A DNA stretch of 30,396 bases from CAYRMV01 sp964425255 (GTDB lineage Bacteria; Bacteroidota; Bacteroidia; Flavobacteriales_D; Crocinitomicaceae), in NCBI GenBank assembly GCA_964425255.1, contig CAYRMV010000025.1, positions 1 through 30,396 on the forward strand, given 5' to 3'. Below are positions 7,378-16,700 of the stretch, piece by piece (positions within the stretch are counted from its first letter, which is position 1; the number at the start of each line of letters is the position of its first letter). The notes beneath the pieces are model-generated. The model saw only the letters and a program-made list of their open reading frames with translations, ran no database searches and was not told the DNA's origin. The position numbers were made by a program, and so were the translations under genes.

Positions 7378-7647
7378 TTGGGTTTTGTGATTTCTATCAC
7401 TTTTACGCTCCCCACGTTTCGGAACAGGATCATGTCCATGTCCTCCCCACGGATGGCAACTCGCAATGCGTTTGATTCCCAAAAGTAAACCACGGATCAC
7501 GCCCCACTCTTCGATGGCTTCAATCATATAAGCCGAACAAGTAGGTTGATAACGGCAATTAGCTGGAAAAATGGGACTAATAATCCATTGATAGATCCGG
7601 ACTAACAAAATAAATGGGAAAGCGATAATTTTTCGGATCAATTTCAT
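7375..7647 (-). CDS. yidD: Membrane protein insertion efficiency factor YidD
   Basis: A 90-residue protein with the conserved YidD signature: an amphipathic N-terminus (IRKIIAFPFILLVRIYQWIISP), CRYQPTCSAYMIEAIEEWG, and SCHPWGGHGHDPVP. In other bacteria YidD associates with the membrane and assists YidC-dependent insertion. The tail after DPVP is short and basic. Here it stands alone, without the rpmH-rnpA-yidC neighbours seen in many genomes. Its stop codon is the first base of a dispersed repeat copy. Confidence 0.95.
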   Translation of the reverse strand: MKLIRKIIAFPFILLVRIYQWIISPIFPANCRYQPTCSAYMIEAIEEWGVIRGLLLGIKRIASCHPWGGHGHDPVPKRGERKSDRNHKTQ

Positions 7648-7972
7648 GGTGAAATGAATGAAAATTTTGAAAAAGCGAAATTACGAGTAATTGAACGAAA
7701 ATGAATTAAAAATGAAACTATTTTCCAATGAGTGAGATTGAATTCGTTTATGATTTTTTGAAAAGATGGAATAAAATCGCTATGGTTAAAGGTATAAATT
7801 CTCAATTTCATACATTTTTTTAATTTGTTTCCTTAAAATGAGCGAAAAAAATGAAAAATAGCATAACATGTAGAAAGATTTGTGTAATATTGCACGTCGA
7901 AAATTCTTTCGTATAAAAATCACATCCATTTTTATTAGTACGTGTACTGACAGTATTTACTAATTCATTTTT
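7648..7972. other. Intergenic region with rho leader; overlapping palindromes
   Basis: No gene is seen in these 325 bp between divergent yidD and rho. A -7-like TAATATTG (7885-7892, one mismatch to TAnnTTTG) would give rho a leader of about 75 nt. Within that leader two perfect inverted repeats overlap: AGTACGTGTACT (7937-7948) and TACTGACAGTA (7945-7955), 18 bp before the ATG. They could be an operator or part of an RNA structure. Confidence 0.4.
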
Positions 7973-9772
7973 ATGAATATACAAGACTTAGAAAGCAAAA
8001 AACTCCTTGATTTGCGCGAAATTGCGAAAGCAGCTGGCATCAAACGTGTCGAATCGTTCAAAAAAGGAGAACTTTTGGAAGAACTGAAAAAATTGGCTTC
8101 TACTACAGCAAAAGAACAAGTAGCAGAAACTTCACCCGCTCCAACTTCGGAGGATGCTCCTAAAAGAGGTAGAAAAAGAATCCGAGTAACTCTAGAAGAA
8201 ACACCTGCAACAACAGGAGATTTGTTTACAGAGACGGAGAAAGAATCAGAGCCTAAGGTGGAAGTGATCGAAACAAAATCAGAAGAAACACCGAAGGTAG
8301 AGCAAGCTGAATCGACTGAAGAAGCACCAAAAGGAAGAGATTTCCGCGATTTCAAGAAAAATAAATTTGAGAAGAAAGATCGTTTTAACAAAGATCGAAA
8401 AGACTTCAAAAGAAACAACGAAACAGCTGATTCAACTGAAAATAGCGATAAAGCGACAACGGAATCAACAGAAAATACGCCGACTAACAATCAAAACAAC
8501 CCGAATAATCAACAAAATCGTCGTCAAGATTTTCGGGAAAGACAAAACAACCGTCCGCACAACAACAATAACAACAATCAAAATAACAATCACCAGAATA
8601 ACAATCAACAGAATCGTGCTGTTGAAAAAGAACCAGAAGAAGATTTGTATGATTTAGCTGGAATTGTTTCTGCTGAAGGTGTATTGGAAGTAATCCAGGA
8701 TGGATACGGATTTTTGCGTTCATCGGACTACAACTATTTGCCGTCTCCAGATGATGTTTATGTTTCACAGAGTCAAATCAAATTATTTGGTTTAAAAACA
8801 GGTGATACTGTTAAAGGAACTATTCGTCCTCCGAAAGAAGGGGAAAAATTCTTCCCTTTGGTGAAAGTGGATTCTATCAATGGCCGACATCCGTCTTACA
8901 TTCGCGACCGTGTTCCTTTCCAATATTTGACTCCGTTATTTCCAAATGAAAAATTCAAATTAACGGGTCACAAAGACGAATCAATGTCTACAAGAATCAT
9001 GGATTTGTTTGCTCCGATTGGAAAAGGTCAACGTGGAATGATCGTTGCCCAACCAAAAACGGGTAAAACAATGTTATTGAAAGACGTGGCAAATGCCATT
9101 GCAGCCAATCATCCAGAAGTTTATTTGATTGTTTTGTTGATCGATGAACGTCCAGAAGAGGTTACCGATATGGCACGAAGTGTTAAAGCAGAAGTTGTTG
9201 CTTCCACTTTCGATGAGCCTGCAGATCGTCATGTGAAAGTAGCCAACATCGTACTTGAAAAAGCAAAACGAATGGTTGAGTGTGGTCACGATGTATGTAT
9301 TTTATTGGATTCAATCACCCGTTTGGCTCGAGCTTACAATACCGTTTCTCCTGCATCAGGTAAAGTATTGTCGGGTGGGGTAGACGCAAATGCACTTCAC
9401 AAACCAAAACGTTTCTTCGGATCTGCTCGTAAAATTGAAAACGGTGGATCTTTATCGATAATTGCTACAGCATTGACTGAAACAGGATCGAAAATGGATG
9501 AGGTAATCTTCGAAGAATTCAAAGGAACGGGTAACATGGAGTTGCAATTGGATCGTAAGATTGCAAACCGACGTATTTTCCCTGCGATTGATATTCAGGC
9601 GTCTAGTACAAGACGTGATGATTTATTGGTTGGAAAAGATGTATTGCAACGCATTTACTTATTACGTCGACACATTGCGGATATGAATCCGGTTGAGGCA
9701 ATGGAATTTTTGAAATCACAAATGGATCACACGCGTTCCAACGAGGAATTCTTGGTGTCCATGAATAGATAA
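7973..9772 (+). CDS. rho: Transcription termination factor Rho with Asn/Gln-rich insertion
   Basis: Hexameric RNA helicase that ends transcription. The 599 residues are much longer than the E. coli protein (419). Order of domains: Rho N-terminal helical domain (about 4-42), a disordered insertion (about 43-225) that is first acidic, then Lys/Arg-rich, then almost pure Asn/Gln at 171-214, the RNA-binding cold-shock-like domain (about 228-300, with GYGFLRS), and the ATPase core with Walker A AQPKTGKT (359-366), Walker B VCILLDSITR (441-450), Q-loop LSGGVDANA (466-474) and the R-loop EFKGTGNMEL. All catalytic parts look intact. A strong hairpin terminator follows 12 bp after the stop. Confidence 0.97.
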   Translation: MNIQDLESKKLLDLREIAKAAGIKRVESFKKGELLEELKKLASTTAKEQVAETSPAPTSEDAPKRGRKRIRVTLEETPATTGDLFTETEKESEPKVEVIETKSEETPKVEQAESTEEAPKGRDFRDFKKNKFEKKDRFNKDRKDFKRNNETADSTENSDKATTESTENTPTNNQNNPNNQQNRRQDFRERQNNRPHNNNNNNQNNNHQNNNQQNRAVEKEPEEDLYDLAGIVSAEGVLEVIQDGYGFLRSSDYNYLPSPDDVYVSQSQIKLFGLKTGDTVKGTIRPPKEGEKFFPLVKVDSINGRHPSYIRDRVPFQYLTPLFPNEKFKLTGHKDESMSTRIMDLFAPIGKGQRGMIVAQPKTGKTMLLKDVANAIAANHPEVYLIVLLIDERPEEVTDMARSVKAEVVASTFDEPADRHVKVANIVLEKAKRMVECGHDVCILLDSITRLARAYNTVSPASGKVLSGGVDANALHKPKRFFGSARKIENGGSLSIIATALTETGSKMDEVIFEEFKGTGNMELQLDRKIANRRIFPAIDIQASSTRRDDLLVGKDVLQRIYLLRRHIADMNPVEAMEFLKSQMDHTRSNEEFLVSMNR

Positions 9773-9784
9773 TTACTGTTTTTG

Positions 9785-9808
9785 GGGAGTTTTCGGACTC
9801 CCTTTTTT
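9785..9808 (+). terminator. Rho-independent terminator after rho
   Basis: Perfect 6-bp stem GGGAGT / ACTCCC with loop TTTCGG and a run of six Ts. Confidence 0.85.
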
Positions 9809-9826
9809 ATTTAAAGTTTAACATCG

Positions 9827-10387
9827 ATGAAAATCACATTGAAATTTGGTTTACTTGGAGCACTCGTTTGGATTCTGGTAAAAATGATTTTTTTCTTAGC
9901 TGGAAGTTCAGACACAACGGTAACACCTTCTGCTATGATCAATATGTTTTTGATGTTGGTGAGCATTGCTTTGGGAGTTTATTTCCACAAAAAAGCAGAA
10001 GGATTCAAACAAGGAAATGCGCTGAGTGATATCAAAGCGGGAATGACAACCGGTGTTCCGTATGCTTTGGTTGTGAGTATCTTTCTTTATTTTTTTTACG
10101 AAAAAATCAATCCAGAATTCATTGATAGTCGCATTGCCAAAACAGAAATAGAGTTGAAAAAAGTCTTGGAAAATCCGAAAGAATTTCAACAATTGCGTGC
10201 ATCTAACGAAGATTTTGAAGTGAAATCAAAAGAAGAAATCTATGAGGCAATCATGGAAAACCAACATAGTATGTATTCTGCGAAATTTACAGCGATTCTA
10301 GGTTTACTCGGAATGACTGTTTTAGCTACTGCTTACAGCATTTTTATCACGATTGTTTACAGACGCATTTTACTACGAAACTTGTAA
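9827..10387 (+). CDS. DUF4199-family membrane protein
   Basis: A 186-residue inner-membrane protein with four hydrophobic segments: two at the N-terminus (about 5-25 and 37-52), one at about 74-91 and one at about 155-178. A polar linker (about 95-150) sits between the third and fourth. The layout and the segment GLLGALVWILVKMI, with the DIKAGMTTGVPYALVVS region, match the Bacteroidota DUF4199 family, whose function is not known. The linker EIELKKVLENPKEF is helical. It is 8 bp from the LytTR gene, so the two are probably cotranscribed and may work together. Confidence 0.8.
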   Translation: MKITLKFGLLGALVWILVKMIFFLAGSSDTTVTPSAMINMFLMLVSIALGVYFHKKAEGFKQGNALSDIKAGMTTGVPYALVVSIFLYFFYEKINPEFIDSRIAKTEIELKKVLENPKEFQQLRASNEDFEVKSKEEIYEAIMENQHSMYSAKFTAILGLLGMTVLATAYSIFITIVYRRILLRNL

Positions 10388-10395
10388 ATTAGTAC

Positions 10396-11256
10396 ATGTT
10401 TTCATCCGTATTTAATCACTTTAATAAACCCTATCCGTTCGAAAGTTCGGTACTGAAACGCATGCAATCGGCAGTTGTTTTTTCTGTCTTTGTGTTCTTT
10501 TTTTTGTATGTTTTCAAACCGTTTGGTTTAGCAAGCTATCCTGGAGCAACGCTTTGGGTGTTCATCGGTTACGGGGCGATGACGTTTTTGGGATATTTGC
10601 TCGTTCTCGTCCTTTTTCCGCTGCTATTTTCTTCGGATACGTTTGGAGAAAACTGGAATTTAGGAAAAGAATTCGCCTTGGTTTCACTTAATATACTTGT
10701 TATTGGTGCGCTGAATGTTTGGTTTAGTCACCTAGTATTTGGTATTCAAATTTCGTTGCATGCGTTTTGGATGTTTGAATTTTATACACTTGCCGTTGGA
10801 ATTATTCCTGTCTTAATTTTCTTGTTTTTCAAAGAGATTCAATTGCGACAAGCGTACCAAGCCGATTCTTCAAAAATGAATGCATCCTTGACAAATCAAA
10901 AAGAAACGGCTTCAACTGAAACAATAAATTCACATTTTTCGTGGGACGAAGTATCGATTCCAATCGAAGCGTTACGTTATTTTCAATCAAGTGCTAACTA
11001 CGTGGAAATATTTTTTTGGTCGGAAATGAAATTGCAGCGTTCTGTTATTCGCGCAACATTGAAAGATATTGAAATTCAAATTTCACACAATAACAAATTT
11101 TTTCGTTGTCACAAAAGTTATTTAGTTAACTTAAACGCAATCGAACGAGTTAGTGGAAATGCACAAGGATACCGACTTCACCTCGCCGATTGCGAAGCAC
11201 TAATCCCCGTTTCTCGCCAACACAACGATTTGATTCGGGAACGGTTGATGGATTAA
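10396..11256 (+). CDS. Membrane-anchored LytTR-type DNA-binding regulator
   Basis: A 286-residue protein with four predicted membrane segments (about 24-43, 53-78, 95-116 and 121-146), a short polar linker, and a C-terminal LytTR DNA-binding domain (about 182-284). Family features are the segment IEALRYFQSSANYVEIFF, RATLKDIE, FFRCHKSYLVNLNAIERV and the end IPVSRQHNDLIRERL. There is no receiver domain, so control would be by the membrane part itself or by a partner, as known for other membrane LytTR proteins. The neighbouring DUF4199 gene is a candidate partner. An inverted-repeat cluster follows the gene. Confidence 0.9.
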   Translation: MFSSVFNHFNKPYPFESSVLKRMQSAVVFSVFVFFFLYVFKPFGLASYPGATLWVFIGYGAMTFLGYLLVLVLFPLLFSSDTFGENWNLGKEFALVSLNILVIGALNVWFSHLVFGIQISLHAFWMFEFYTLAVGIIPVLIFLFFKEIQLRQAYQADSSKMNASLTNQKETASTETINSHFSWDEVSIPIEALRYFQSSANYVEIFFWSEMKLQRSVIRATLKDIEIQISHNNKFFRCHKSYLVNLNAIERVSGNAQGYRLHLADCEALIPVSRQHNDLIRERLMD

Positions 11257-11260
11257 CTTC

Positions 11261-11331
11261 AAGCTCAACAACATCACATTTCAAGCTCAAAAATCACCTT
11301 TTTTGAGCTACATTTACATGTTCATTGAGCT
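11261..11331. repeat. Nested inverted repeats after the LytTR gene
   Basis: AAGCTCAA occurs at 11261-11268 and 11283-11290, and its inverse TTGAGCT at 11303-11309 and 11325-11331. The inner pair extends to AGCTCAAAAA / TTTTTTGAGCT with a short loop. This could be a terminator without a trailing T-run, or a binding site. Confidence 0.5.
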
Positions 11332-11444
11332 ACAACGTAAAAATTTAACACTTCAATTCACCTTACCATTCGTCCCAAATCAATCAAATCATCCCTAAAA
11401 CAAGCACGTTATCCCATTTTTTCTCGATTCAGCAATTTTTCATT

Positions 11445-11452
11445 CAACTTTG
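11445..11452 (+). promoter_or_regulatory. Possible -7 box of the 11473 gene
   Basis: CAACTTTG differs from TAnnTTTG at one base and lies 20 nt before the ATG at 11473. Confidence 0.3.
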
Positions 11453-11472
11453 TATCAAAAATAGTGAATAGT

Positions 11473-12087
11473 ATGAAGTGGATTGAAACGAGTTTATTGG
11501 TGATGCACATTGTTGCTGGATTTTCAGCGTTAGCGGTTGGAACAAGTATTTTAATCGTAAAAAAAGGAAATGAACTACATCGAAAAATGGGTCTATTGTT
11601 TTTTTATGCAATGGTAATTGTAGGTGTAATCGCAGTGATTATGTCAACTTATCGTCATTCACTTTTCCTGTTTTGCATTGGTATTTTTTCTTTGTTTCAA
11701 ATTCATTTTGGGAGACAAAGTATTCAAAATAAATCCCTAAAACCAAGTTGGTTCGATCATGTCGTTACTGTTATTGGGATTTCAAATGGAATTGTGATGG
11801 TGACGCAAGGAAATGTTGTTTTGCTGGTCTTTGGAATAATACAATTGCAATTGTGTTTTACTGTTGTTTGGACGGCAATCAAACTAGTTCAAAAGAAAGA
11901 AATTCACCCAAAAGCATGGTTGCGTCAACATATCGGAATGATGATGGGGTCTTACATTGCTGCATTCACAGCATTCATGGTTGTCAATTTGAATGACGTT
12001 CAACCTCAATGGATTGTTTGGCTTGGTCCAACGGCTTTACTCGTCCCGCTCATGCAATATTGGACATGGAGATTTGCTAGAAAATAA
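11473..12087 (+). CDS. Multi-pass membrane protein, DUF2306-like
   Basis: A 204-residue integral membrane protein with about six to seven hydrophobic segments. The first helix carries HIVAGFSALAVGT and is followed by HRKMGLLFFYAM; this spaced-His layout resembles DUF2306 and related four- to seven-helix families, but the match is from memory and not certain. A second pair, RQHIGMMMGSYIAAFTAF, lies near the C-terminus, again with His at a helix start. The ATG at 11473 was preferred over a GTG three codons upstream. It is a single gene, convergent with the tiny gene on the other strand. Function unknown. Confidence 0.75.
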   Translation: MKWIETSLLVMHIVAGFSALAVGTSILIVKKGNELHRKMGLLFFYAMVIVGVIAVIMSTYRHSLFLFCIGIFSLFQIHFGRQSIQNKSLKPSWFDHVVTVIGISNGIVMVTQGNVVLLVFGIIQLQLCFTVVWTAIKLVQKKEIHPKAWLRQHIGMMMGSYIAAFTAFMVVNLNDVQPQWIVWLGPTALLVPLMQYWTWRFARK

Positions 12088-12104
12088 GTGTTGATTTTTC
12101 GGTC

Positions 12105-12248
12105 TTATTTCCAAACTAAAATCAGCATCAAAATCAAGGTTGCAAAAGCCAACATAAAAGCATATCCCATTCGATTTTGTCGTCTTTTTCGATGCAATGA
12201 GTATGCTTTAAACAAAGCTTGACGTTTGATATTTTGATATTTTTTCAT
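12105..12248 (-). CDS. Tiny membrane protein, possible
   Basis: A 47-residue frame begins MKKYQNIKRQALFKAYSLHRKRRQNR and ends with one strong hydrophobic helix (MGYAFMLAFATLILMLILVW). A basic head with one transmembrane helix would place the head in the cytoplasm by the positive-inside rule. An in-frame start at 12332 would add 28 polar residues. No family recognised. It lies between convergent and tandem neighbours with only 17 bp to the membrane-protein gene, so its 3' end may also belong to a hairpin (GTTGATTTT / AAAATCAGC). Confidence 0.45.
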   Translation of the reverse strand: MKKYQNIKRQALFKAYSLHRKRRQNRMGYAFMLAFATLILMLILVWK

Positions 12249-12370
12249 GTTTATAATATCCGATTCTTCCAGCTGTTTTGAACTTTTGACATGCTGATTA
12301 CTGCTTCGTATTCGACTGTCACCAACTCCCATACATTTTCAATTGTGAAGATGAATTTAGAAAATAAAAT

Positions 12371-13729
12371 TTATAAAAACAATTCTTCACCCAATTTTTC
12401 GTAATCAATCCCATCAAAATTTCCTGAACTCATCATCAAAAGTGCCGCATTTTCCCAGGTTTGTGCACGGAGAAAAGCCAAAACTTCTTCCGTTTCATTC
12501 AACACAATCACTTTTCCACCAAATGCTTCTTTTACTTGTTCTCGGGTTATTGGCTCTAATTTTTTATGTGCCACTACTTCTGGACTGAAATAAACGACTG
12601 CGTGATCTGCTTGGTTCATTGCATCTTTGTAATGGGGTAAAAATTCTTTTTTCAAAGAAGAAAACGTATGTAATTCCATGCAAGCGACGAGCGTTCTTGT
12701 CGGAAATTGCTCTTTGACAGCCTTAGTTGTTGCTTTTAATTTGGATGGTGAGTGGGCAAAATCTTTAAATAATATGCAATCTTTTGTTTCGGTCACTTTT
12801 TGTAAACGTTTACCTGCTCCAGTAAAAGTGGCCATGGCTTGTAAAAAAGCATCATGTGAGATTCCCATTTCGGAAGCTAAATGCATCGCTCCAATTAGAT
12901 TTTGCAAATTATGTGCTCCAAAAATGCGAAGTGGATACGATTTTCCTTCCCAATGAAGTAAAGTTCCTGTTTCGGTAACATCGTATTGGGGTGTTTTGTA
13001 TGCGATGCAGCGGTGATTAGCAGCATATTTTTCACCTAATTTTTTCACTTCGGGATCTTCTTCGTTGTAAATCAACACGCCATTTGGCGTGATTTTTTGG
13101 CAAAAAAGGTCAAATTGTTCCACGTAATTTTCAAAGGTTGGAAAAACATTGATGTGGTCCCAAGCAATTCCACTCAACAAAGCAACATTGGGTGCATACA
13201 AATGAAATTTAGGTCGACGATCAATAGGGGAACTTAAGTATTCGTCACCTTCCAAAATCATAAAGGGCGCTTCTTCGGTAATTTTTACCATACAGTCATA
13301 GCCCTCCAGTTGGGCACCGACCATGTAATCACTCGCAATCTTGTTTTCTTTTACGGCATGTAACAACATAGAGGTGATCGTCGTTTTTCCATGGCTACCT
13401 CCAATCACCAATCGTTTCTTGTCTTTGCTTTGTTCGTACAAATATTCTGGATAGGAATAAACTGGAATTCCCATTTCTTTTGCTCGAAGTAATTCTGGGT
13501 TGTCTTCCCGCGCGTGCATGCCTAAAATGATAGCCGCTAATTCGGAGTGAATTTTTTCTGGATACCAACCAATTTCTTTCGGAAGTATTCCTTGCTTTTC
13601 GAGTCGTGTGCGCGATGGTTCGAAAATTTCATCATCCGAGCCAGTTACAAGCATTCCTTTTCTACTCAATGCAATTGCTAAATTGTGCATGGCACTTCCG
13701 CCAATGGCGATAAAATGGATCTTATTCAT
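12371..13729 (-). CDS. mpl: Mur ligase of the Mpl type (murein peptide ligase)
   Basis: Mpl joins UDP-MurNAc to recycled L-Ala-gamma-D-Glu-meso-DAP peptide in the cytoplasm. The 452-residue protein shows the three Mur-ligase domains: N-terminal Rossmann motif HFIAIGGSAMHNLAIALS, ATP loop GGSHGKTTITSML, the ILEGDEY segment followed by KFHLYAPNVALLSGIAWDHINVF, and the C-terminal KDFAHSPSKLKATTKAV. The GSAMHNLA version of the first motif and the SDDEIFEPSRTRLE segment separate it from MurC (GIGMSG). The start at MNKIHFIAIGG was preferred over a frame 12 codons longer. It starts 69 bp after the stop of the giant TPR gene and may be read from the same transcript. Confidence 0.9.
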   Translation of the reverse strand: MNKIHFIAIGGSAMHNLAIALSRKGMLVTGSDDEIFEPSRTRLEKQGILPKEIGWYPEKIHSELAAIILGMHAREDNPELLRAKEMGIPVYSYPEYLYEQSKDKKRLVIGGSHGKTTITSMLLHAVKENKIASDYMVGAQLEGYDCMVKITEEAPFMILEGDEYLSSPIDRRPKFHLYAPNVALLSGIAWDHINVFPTFENYVEQFDLFCQKITPNGVLIYNEEDPEVKKLGEKYAANHRCIAYKTPQYDVTETGTLLHWEGKSYPLRIFGAHNLQNLIGAMHLASEMGISHDAFLQAMATFTGAGKRLQKVTETKDCILFKDFAHSPSKLKATTKAVKEQFPTRTLVACMELHTFSSLKKEFLPHYKDAMNQADHAVVYFSPEVVAHKKLEPITREQVKEAFGGKVIVLNETEEVLAFLRAQTWENAALLMMSSGNFDGIDYEKLGEELFL

Positions 13730-13798
13730 CTTTAATTTGCCTGTTTTTTTGTTACTCCAACTCAAAATAACCTTTGCTGATCGATTAACCTTGAGAGA

Positions 13799-16700
13799 TT
13801 AATAATTTTTCACCAATCGGGAATCTTGTGTCTCTTTTTGCCAGATGTATTCGGATGTTGGTTGACCATTGCGGGAATACGTTACTCCATTGAGTGTTTG
13901 TGTTCGTACAAAGATTTCACCATAGCCATTTTTTACCACAATTCTACGGGTAATGACAGCTCTCAAAAGTCCTTCTTCATCCAATTGATTGAACGATTCT
14001 TGGGAAACACCTTCTGGAAATTGAGCACCTAACGCATTGGCAACTTTGTCGTCAAATTTGATTTCATTGTTGGCAAATTTTTCAATTAATTTTTTTGCAT
14101 CCAGGGTATTTTGATTTTGCTTATCCGCATTTTTGAGTTCTAAACCAGAAACGTTTGTGGTAACACTTTTAAGTGTTTCGGCATTTTCTTTGGGTTTTTC
14201 AACCTCTGTAATGGCCTTGTTAGCTACTTCTACTTCAGAGGCAGAAACAATTTCTTTGGCTTGCTGACGTTGTTGATCATCGTTCAAACCGTTTTCAACG
14301 GTTTTGGTTTGTGCTTGTTTATCCACTTTTTCAACTTCTTTGATAAGTAGCGCTTTTGCCTCTTCTTCTTGCTCCACAACTCCAATGTTCTTTTTTTCTT
14401 GTGTAACAATAACATCTTTGTTTGTCAGTGCTTTGACCATGTTTTTATCGAAAGCTATGAGTTCCTCATCTACTTTTTTCTGGTCGATTTGTTTAACGGT
14501 TTCAACCGTTTGTTGACGATTTAGATCTGCATCTTCTGTTTCTTCAGCAATTAACTTGACGGATTCTGAAATTTTGTGATCGTTTTCGTACAATTGTTCT
14601 GTCTTTTGTGCATCAATATCGATGATTTGATCTTCTGCTTTTGTACGAATTTGTACCGCTACATCTGCATTTTCAAGCGCATTTTTACTTTCTTGAATGG
14701 TTTTGTCCATTTGAACAATTTCGGTTGTCTGGATGGATTCTTTGTTATTTCTCACATAAATATCAGCTTGTTCGCGGTTTTCACTTTCAGCCGTTTCAAC
14801 GGTGATTTGCGCATTTCGAACATCGGTTTCAGTAATTTTTCGCGCTTCAGTATCATCCACTACTTTTTCAGCAACTTGAATGGTTACCATTTCAATGGTA
14901 CCTCTGTTGTCTATTTGACCTTCGTAGTCATGTTGATTGTTTTCATCAACTTGATTGGAATAAGCAGTATAAATTCCCTTTACAACTTCTGTGTTTTCAT
15001 GATAAACCGCTTCGGACTGAACATATTCAACCGCATTTTCAGCATGCATCAATTGGAATTTTTCATCATTCGATAATTGATCAGAATAATCATATCCTTG
15101 GTTGTTGATCTCTTGATTTTCAGCTTGAATTTGAATGGCATTTACTGTTTCAATTGTCAACTGTCTGCTTTCGTCATCGGTAATTGTTTTTTCTTCGTTT
15201 ACTTTGACTGCTGTTGCGATTTCTTCTTTGTTGGCTATAACTTGTTTTTCTTCTGTTTGACTTATTGCAACTTGCTGGTCTTCTACTTGATGCATTTTAT
15301 TCTTCAAACGAACATTTTTTCGACTTTTACGTTCCTCTTCCGCTTTTTGAAGCAAAGCTTGACCATCCATGATCGAGTTGTTAGTCGGAATACCCAAATT
15401 TGGAAGTGGTCCATTTTGTACTACAACTGGATTCAATATTTTATCAATTTCATTCAATCGAGAAGTTGCATATGTATCCGATGGCTTCAATTTTAATGCT
15501 TCATTGAATGATTTTTGTGCATTTTTATAATCACTCGCATTAAATTCTTTATCTCCTTGTTTGATCAGCTTATCGTATGCTGCAGCAACCATTTTACTTT
15601 CTTCGAATTTCTTTTTGATTAAAGTAATTTGCATTTTAACATGTTGATCGCCTTTCATTTTTGCATCTGCAGCTTCGTATTTTGCCAGAGCTGCTGAAAA
15701 ACTAGCTTGCTTCATCAGTTGATCCCCTTCTTTCACCAAAGCATCAAATTCAGATTTTATCGCATTTGCCTTATTTTGATTGGTTAAATCATCTAAAATT
15801 TGCTCTACTTCTTTGATTTTATTGGTAGCAGTAACATCATTGGGTTGTGCATTTAAAGCGTCTTTGAACTCGCTTAATGCGACATCGTATTTTTTGCTGG
15901 TTAAAGCATCAGAACCCCGTTTCATAGCGGCTTCATAGTTTGCTTTTGCTTGTGCAGCATTGGCAAGTGCATTTTTCTTTTGGTTGGCTTCTGCTATTTT
16001 TTGATCGGGTGTTGTTTCAGTTGGTTTCACTGATTTTGCTTCTTGAAACAACAAAATTGCAGCATCAAATTCATTGGCAAGAAGTTTAGCAGAACCTTCA
16101 TTCATTTTTTGTTGATACTGTTTATCTTTTTCTGCCAATGCATTTTTAGAGGCTAATTCCTCTTGTTTTAAACGATCAATTTCAGACAATTTACCTTGCG
16201 GTACTGTTTTGTCTTTCTTTAAACTCTCCGCTAAATCAATAGCTCGTTTGTAATAATCGGTTGCTTTATCCCAATCTTTGTTATCAATGGCTTTTTGACC
16301 GGCTTCCAATACTTTTTGGTAATTACGATCTTCATCGGATGATTTTTCTTTTTCTAACCGTTCCGCTTCTTTTGCTTTATCAATTGGATCTTGCTCATTT
16401 GGCTTTATCGACATAGCCTCATTGAACAATTTGATTGCTTCCAAGTAGTTTTTTTCACTCATAGCTTGGTTTCCTTTGTCCATCACTGAGCGGTATTTTT
16501 GATCTATTTGTTGTTGTGCAGATGATTGTGCTTTCAAGTTTTCAATTTCTTGAATGCGTGTTTTAGGCAAACTTTCTTGTGGTTTTTTACTGCTGGCTTC
16601 TTTGAATTTAGCTATTGCTTCATCGTATTTTTGACTATTTGCTAGAGATTCACCATCCGCCAACGCTTTTTTGTATGCTTGATCCAGTAATTCTGCTTGT

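Noticed and set aside
7296..7493. 65-codon minus-strand frame overlapping yidD
   Set aside because: It overlaps the YidD 3' end in another frame, and yidD has all family motifs.
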